A stretch of 64,000 bases of DNA from positions 140,940,568-141,004,567 of the forward strand of contig CM035167.1 of NCBI GenBank assembly GCA_020205615.1, in the 5' to 3' direction. The notes beneath the pieces are model-generated. The model saw nothing but the letters and a program-made list of their open reading frames with translations. It searched no databases and was not told where the DNA came from. Origin of the DNA: Panax quinquefolius. Lineage: Eukaryota; Streptophyta; Magnoliopsida; Apiales; Araliaceae. Below are positions 58,721 through 64,000 of this stretch, piece by piece (the first letter of the stretch is position 1; each line of letters begins with the position of its first letter). The position numbers were made by a program, and so were the translations under genes.

Positions 58721-59430
58721 ATGGTCACGAGAACGTTAACAATGGAGTGAATGAGATCGTGGAGACACCTCTAATCGCCAACCAGGATAATGTGATGTCA
58801 AAGTAAGAAGGAATTAGAGATATCCATGTGGTGAGTGAAGAATTGATAGTTGCATCTTAGATAATCGCAGGAGGTAAAATTTGAGAGTGAGGAAGAAGAG
58901 GAAGAAGAGGTACCAAGAGAGTTTATTAGAGGTATTTTATGATCGAAATATAGAATTGCAAAATCGTATTCATGAGTTAGAAGAGCAAAGCTAAAGAATC
59001 GCAAAATCGTGGAGCAAAAGGATGCAACGATTCAAGCTTCAGGTTACCCGACACGTGATGCTTGAATGTAAGCACTCTTTGGCAAGAGTATAAGATGATA
59101 AAGTCGAATCGAAATGAAAGAAGAAATAATCGAAACGAGTGAGAATGAGTGATGCATGGGTAAAAGCCGCACGACGCCGTTGATATTATGGAAAGAGATG
59201 TCCAATCTAAAAGAGAAGATTTAACGATGACGGGAAGACGTTTGCAGAAGAACATCAAGACCATCAACAAATTCTAGGGAAGAGAACGATCGCCGGTTAG
59301 ATGCTACTGATGTGGAGAGGAGGGACATATAAGGTCAAACTGCTCAAAGCCTTCCAAGGTATGCTATAATTGTGGAAAGAAGGACATATCGCCGAGATCA
59401 GACGATATCGAAACCACCCAGCGTGAATGG
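58721..59430 (+). pseudogene. Element C gag remnant with coiled coil and zinc knuckles
   Basis: An ATG at 58721 starts a broken frame. Near 58890-58985 are poly-Glu and RNIELQNRIHELEEQ, related to the B gag-like stretch. Near 59295-59400 are two CCHC-like knuckles: CYxCGEEGHIRSNC and CYNCGK(G)HIA, the second frameshifted. The capsid core between them is degraded. Confidence 0.65.
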
Positions 59431-59529
59431 TGACTCAAAAGGATGTCCCGTAAAAGTCAAAGTCAACGGTTCTTGGAAGAGCGTTTGTCGTGGACTTCTA
59501 TTCGAATGCGAGGAACCCGAACGGTTAGC

Positions 59530-59850
59530 ACGGGTTAGTTAATTATAAATTCTTGCGAAGTTTATACCTTACTAGATAATCTGGTTCTACCCATTCTTTT
59601 ATCTCTCTCATTTTGCGCCAACGCTTGAACTCGACTACGGAGAAATTTGACTTTGACCTATTTATGGAGAATCCGTTAGAGAAACTTTCATTACATCCGT
59701 TGTTTAGAAATCTTGTTTGATTCAGTTGGCACTATCACATTACCGTTAACCTTATTTCTATAGAGATATTTGCTTTTGATGTGATTTTAAGGTTAACTAC
59801 TCATCATGCCAAATTGATTGCTTTTGTAAGGTGTTAGTTTTCATATTCCT
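59530..59850 (+). pseudogene. Element C aspartic protease remnant
   Basis: Near 59560-59610 the bases correspond to a protease active-site stretch (L-D-N/T-G-S-T-H-S-F-I-S) with an extra residue or frame change. A later segment with 'tttgcttttgatgtgatttt' corresponds to FAFDVI. Not functional as read. Confidence 0.55.
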
Positions 59851-60059
59851 AAGCAACTCGTTATTCAATTCAAGCAATCAAACCATTGTAATCAAACATT
59901 TTCATATCAAGCCATGAAGTCATTCGCTTATTACGGATGTCAAGTTTTCTTAGTCCATGTTATGGATTTGAATAAAGACACGCCGATTTGAATAATATTC
60001 CTGTTGTTATTGATTTTTCCGATGTATTTCAAGAATTTCTCGCTTACTCCCAAAGCCCT

Positions 60060-60570
60060 CGATATTAAATTTTGTATCGACTTTGAACCCCAGACAAAAC
60101 TCATTTCTAAAATCTCATATCGAATGGCTCCTATTGAACTTCGTGAGTTAAAAATTCAACTATAGAATTTGGTACTGAGCCTTTATCTTGTGACTTTTCA
60201 GGAATTCACCAAGCCGAACTCTCGTAGGGGACGCCATATTCGATGCGATAGTAAATCGATAGGTGTCATTGTGACGTGCTATCCAAGATTGGGATATGAG
60301 TCACAGCTTGAGAGCAACCTAAGTCAAGAATCTAAAATACGTAGCTTTTAAGCTTAGTTGGTTATTATCGGAGATTCGTTGAAGGATATTCTCGAATCGC
60401 TATTCCATTATCGCAAATTGACTCAGAGAGATACAAAATTCGAATGGAGCAAGGAATGTGGGAAGAGCTTCAAGAACTCAAGAAGAGACTCATTTCAAAG
60501 ACATGTTCGACCATGCCATCCTCGAAAAGTTAACGTGGTAATTGACGTGTTGAGTAGAAGATCGATATAA
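60060..60570 (+). pseudogene. Element C reverse transcriptase / RNase H fragments
   Basis: About 60085-60150 encodes ISYRMAPIELREL, the usual start of Ty3/gypsy reverse transcriptase. At 60385-60480 comes LTQRDTKFEWSKECGKSF, from the end of RT, and at 60510-60560 HPRKVNVVIDVLSRR, from the RNase H to integrase linker. The catalytic centre of RT (YVDD) and the RNase H core that should lie between are missing, so large internal deletions have occurred. Confidence 0.75.
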
Positions 60571-60985
60571 GCACGAAAGTACGATATTGTCAAAGACTAA
60601 TTTCAGATAATTTACAAATAATAGAGATGGAGATGAAAACTCTAGGTACCCACGTGATGATATACGAGTATAATCGACTTTTAGTTAAAGTCGCTTTCAA
60701 GCCACCCAACCCGGAAATGATGCGTATGAAGAGGAAAGTACAAGAAGGAGCTATTCCTAAGCGAGAATTGATGAAGAAGGAATACTTGAGTCCACTCTAG
60801 ACTTTCAGGTTCCTAACGACTCGATTTGAAGTACAAGATTATGATGGAGGCAACACAATACGCCATTTGCAATCCATCCTCGAAGTACTAAAATGTATCG
60901 TGATCTTGACATACATTTTGGTGGAACAATATGAAGAGAGAGATTGCAAAGTTTATCTCGATGTGTTTAACTTCACAACGCAGTA
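60571..60985 (+). other. Element C degraded pol spacer
   Basis: This stretch should hold the integrase N-terminal zinc domain. Only weak traces are seen (for example KYRDLRHTFW near 60890-60925), with frame changes. Confidence 0.4.
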
Positions 60986-62095
60986 AAAGGCGAGCATCTT
61001 GTACCTAAGGGTCCGTTGCAACCACTGAGATTCCTAATGGAAGTGGGAACACATTACTATGGATTTTGCTTACGGGTCTTCCTACGGTTTCTCAAGGCAT
61101 CAATGCTATTTGGGTTATTGTTGATAGATTAACCAAGTCGCTCATTTCTTGCCGACACGGAGACTTATTCCCTTGAACGCTTTTGCTAGTATGTACGTGA
61201 ATGAGATTGTGAAGTCAGCATGGCATGCCTCGTATCCATAGTTTTAGATCGTGACCCAAGATTCACTTCATGATTTTGGGTTAGTTTGTAGAAAGCTATG
61301 GGCACGAATTTACGATTTGGTTTGGCATACCATCCTCAAACCGGATGGGCAATCGTAAAGGACTACTCAAACTCTTGAAGATATATTAAAACTCAGGTCC
61401 TAGATTTCAAAGGAATTGGGATAAGTATTTGCCATTGGTGGAATTCTCATACAACAATAGTTATTAAACAAATATAGGCATGGTTCCATTTGAAGCATTA
61501 TATGGACAAAAATGTCGATTCTCCAATATGTTGGGATGAGGTGGGTGAAGCAACATTGTTGGGACCCGAAAGTTACGTATCACGTATGACTAATGATTCG
61601 ACAACGATACAAAACAAGACAAGATCGACAAAAGAGTTATGCGGATCTTCATCGAAAGGATGTGGAATTTAATGTGGGGATCATATATTGTCATGCGAAG
61701 TTGCTCCATGGAAGGGAGTTACAAGATTTGGGAAGAGAGGAAAGCTCAAATCCATGATTTATGGTCCATTTCAAATTCTTTACCGAGTAGAAAATGTAGC
61801 CTATAGACTTGCGTTACCTCAAAAGTATGTCTCGTGTTCATAATGTGTTTCACATATCCCATTTCAGTAAATATGTGAAAGACCCGAACCACGTTATAGA
61901 GTTAGAACCGGGACGAGATAGCCAAGACTTAACGATGAGGAGGTACCGCCAAGATCTTGGATAGGAAGGAGCATGCCCTACGCCAAGAAAGGTCATACCA
62001 CAAGTTAAAGTTTTGTGGAGTAAATCATGCTATAGAGGAAATGACCGGGAATTGGAAACAGAAATGAAAGCGAGGTATCCTCACCTTTTCAAACA
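60986..62095 (+). pseudogene. Element C integrase core and chromodomain-like C-terminus, frameshifted
   Basis: Pieces in several frames follow the order of a chromovirus integrase: GLPTVSQGINAIWVIVDRLTKS (61075-61140), DPRFT/HFM near 61255, YHPQT-like at 61330-61345, NWDKYLPLVEFSYNNSY (61415-61460), GMVPFEALYG (61475-61505), then GPF.I..R and RVHNVFHISHF (61830-61865). A chromodomain-like ending, NHAIEEMT..., lies near 62020-62045, followed by a KERYPHLF-like stretch. It cannot encode an active enzyme as read. Confidence 0.75.
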
Positions 62096-62133
62096 CACCA
62101 GTACGCACGCCAATTTCGAGGACTAAATTTCAT

Positions 62134-62144
62134 AAGGAGGGAGG
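62134..62144 (+). other. Element C polypurine tract
   Basis: Aaggagggagg directly precedes the 3' LTR start, as in A and B. Confidence 0.8.
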
Positions 62145-64000
62145 TCAGAAGACCTCAAATTTTTTAAATAAAAAGGAATTTCCTTTATTTATTATTTTGA
62201 AATAGTAAGGGTTGATTTGATTAATGTGGATAGTTAAGGGTTAAATACGCAAATATTTCAAAATAAGCAAGTGGTTATAAAATATTCATTTTTGTTTGGG
62301 AATATTCGTTTGGTCGTGGAATATTCGATCGTTTGGGAATATTCGTTTGGTCGTGGAATATTCGCATCGCTGTCGGGGAATATTCGTATAACGGCAAGAA
62401 ATGCATGTGTGGGCCCCATATAACGGAAAAGCGATTGGATGAGGAAAACGACAAAGTTTGGGTGGTTATAAATAACTACAGAAGTTGTTATCTGAATTAA
62501 GATCATTGGAATACCCGGTGGTTAAAATACAAGAATACGCGTGGTTGCACAAAGAAGATATTACGGTATTGCATGTAATTGTTGAATTATTGATTCTTAC
62601 GTAAGATGGCACTACTCAATAATTTTCACAAGAGTTATCGCTCAATATTTTATTTTATTGATTCAATAATTGTTGCGTTGATATTTTATATTATTATTGT
62701 TTCAATAATTGTCATCGCACAAGATTTCCCATTATCGATCAATAATTCATATTATTTGAATAATATTATTAGATAACATTATTGGCAATGTCTAGAAAGT
62801 TCTGCTTCAAGGAGAGGTTTGGTCACCTAATTTGCGCCAAGAAGAGAGAGATCCTTATCGAAAGCCCCCTTTCCGAGGGAAACTGTCATTATAAATGTGA
62901 TTCTCGTAATATTATTTGTGAATAATTAATTATTGATTCATATGATAAGGAAATATTTATTTTATATGAATATAAATGATGGATTTATTTATGTGGTTAT
63001 TAATGAAGGAATTAATGTTGAGGTGTTTTATCAAGATTTTATCGGATTCGAGGTGTTAAAAATCAAATCGGGGTTTTGAGATATATCATGGGGTTATAAT
63101 TTTTAATCCGACCGTTGGATTGTGGTAATTTTTGGGTATGTTATACATACATAAGTTGAGTATATGTCCACAAATTTTGAACCGTTAAAAATGCACGAAT
63201 GATTTGTTGTGAATTTTAAGAGGTGTCTGATTCTAAATTAGGTTTATAATTGATTTTGGTGGAAAATTCTAGAATTGAGTGGGCCCCACTTGTGGTTGGT
63301 GAAGAAATGTGCTGAATTTTATTTCAAATGTGGTGGGTGGCAATAGTAGTAGAGTAAAGCCATCGCAAGTAAAGAAAGTCAAAGTCTGCTTTGGGCTAAT
63401 ATTTTCCTATAAATAGAGGGCTAAGTTAGAATTGAAAATCACACCGTAAACAAAGTTTTTTCTTTCTCTCTCTATATTATCGAGCGTATTTTATGAGTAT
63501 TTAGATACTTTAAGAGTTCATTGCTCAAGATAAGTTTCATTCAAAGATCACTTCCGACCTTTCCTTCCAAGCAATCGATTCTTCGAGGTAAGGGATATTA
63601 TTTTTTTCGTAATGATATTATTTCTTCAATATCATTACTTTGAAATGTTCGATCTCAAGTTTTTATCAAATTTGGAACTTTTTCATGCTCTGGGGTTACT
63701 ATTCATGAGTTACTATTCACGAAGTTACTATTCATGAGTTACTATTCACGAAGTTACTATTCACGAAAGTACTATTCATGAAGCGTGAAAATGTTTTTTT
63801 TTGTGGAATTTCTATCTTTTGGTGTCGAGTTACTATTCACGATATAAGACTATTCACGATATCTGACTATTCACGATACGACATGACTATTCATCGAAAA
63901 ATAAAATTTCTTCTTTTCGTTCAAAATATCTATTTTGGATACTAGCTTGATTGTATCCATGTTTTGATCATTCTTGAATTTTACACCACTATGATTATTT
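62145..64000 (+). mobile_element. Element C: 3' LTR, cut by window end
   Basis: Aligned with 55782-57640 over its visible length, including the GGAATATTCG repeats (62295-62390), TATA box (63408-63416) and GTTACTATTCA repeats (63690-63895). Its first bases read TCAGAAGACCTC where the 5' LTR has TGTAAGACCCCG. About 0.9 kb and the right-hand target duplication lie beyond the window. Confidence 0.88.

Noticed and set aside
1..64000. tRNA, rRNA or organelle-derived segments
   Set aside because: I looked for tRNA A/B-box patterns with paired ends, rRNA-like conserved blocks and chloroplast or mitochondrial gene sequence and recognised none. The tRNA-Met similarity at the PBS sites is only the primer complement.

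Overview
This is nuclear DNA from a flowering plant. AT content is high, GT-AG introns split plant-specific genes (an EPFL peptide, an IQM calmodulin-binding protein, an NPR1-type BTB/ankyrin regulator and a class A heat-stress factor), and long-LTR Ty3/gypsy retrotransposons fill much of the space. The NPR1 C-terminus and the repeat content suggest a dicot, perhaps an asterid; the species cannot be named from sequence alone.

Layout. 1-7271: plus-strand LTR retrotransposon A, with its 5' LTR cut by the window start. 7976-8560: EPFL peptide gene, minus strand, three exons. 11027-13736 (5'UTR exon to about 14150): IQM gene, minus strand, eight coding exons. 14160-20155: intergenic, with microsatellites and TIR/MITE-like repeats. 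20265-36150: minus-strand LTR-internal-LTR-internal-LTR array of a relative of A (B1/B2), flanked by a perfect 5-bp target duplication and inserted into an older, diverged LTR of the same lineage. 36151-40476: intergenic, with microsatellites and MITEs. 40477-42403: three-exon gene of unknown function built from a duplicated module. 44511-48697: NPR1-type gene, four exons, plus strand. 51256-54119: class A HSF, two exons, minus strand, convergent with NPR1. 55782-64000: element C, a decayed chromovirus-like Ty3/gypsy element whose 3' LTR runs off the window.

The five host genes were reconstructed by joining ORFs across GT/AG sites that keep the reading frame. NPR1 (salicylate co-activator), HSF (heat and proteotoxic stress) and IQM (calmodulin-linked signalling) are all regulatory genes; EPFL is a secreted developmental peptide. 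Nothing shows that they act together; they are simply linked.

The most unusual signals are in the retroelements. (i) The triple-LTR array has one target duplication, and its two 15-unit satellite arrays share variant order. (ii) Short hairpin modules recur with an apparently conserved loop and stems that change on both sides. (iii) Differences between copies cluster at CAG/CTG/CCG/CGG sites and are not the deamination type. This looks like base-calling error at methylated CHG sites, so some of the broken transposon ORFs may be artefacts.
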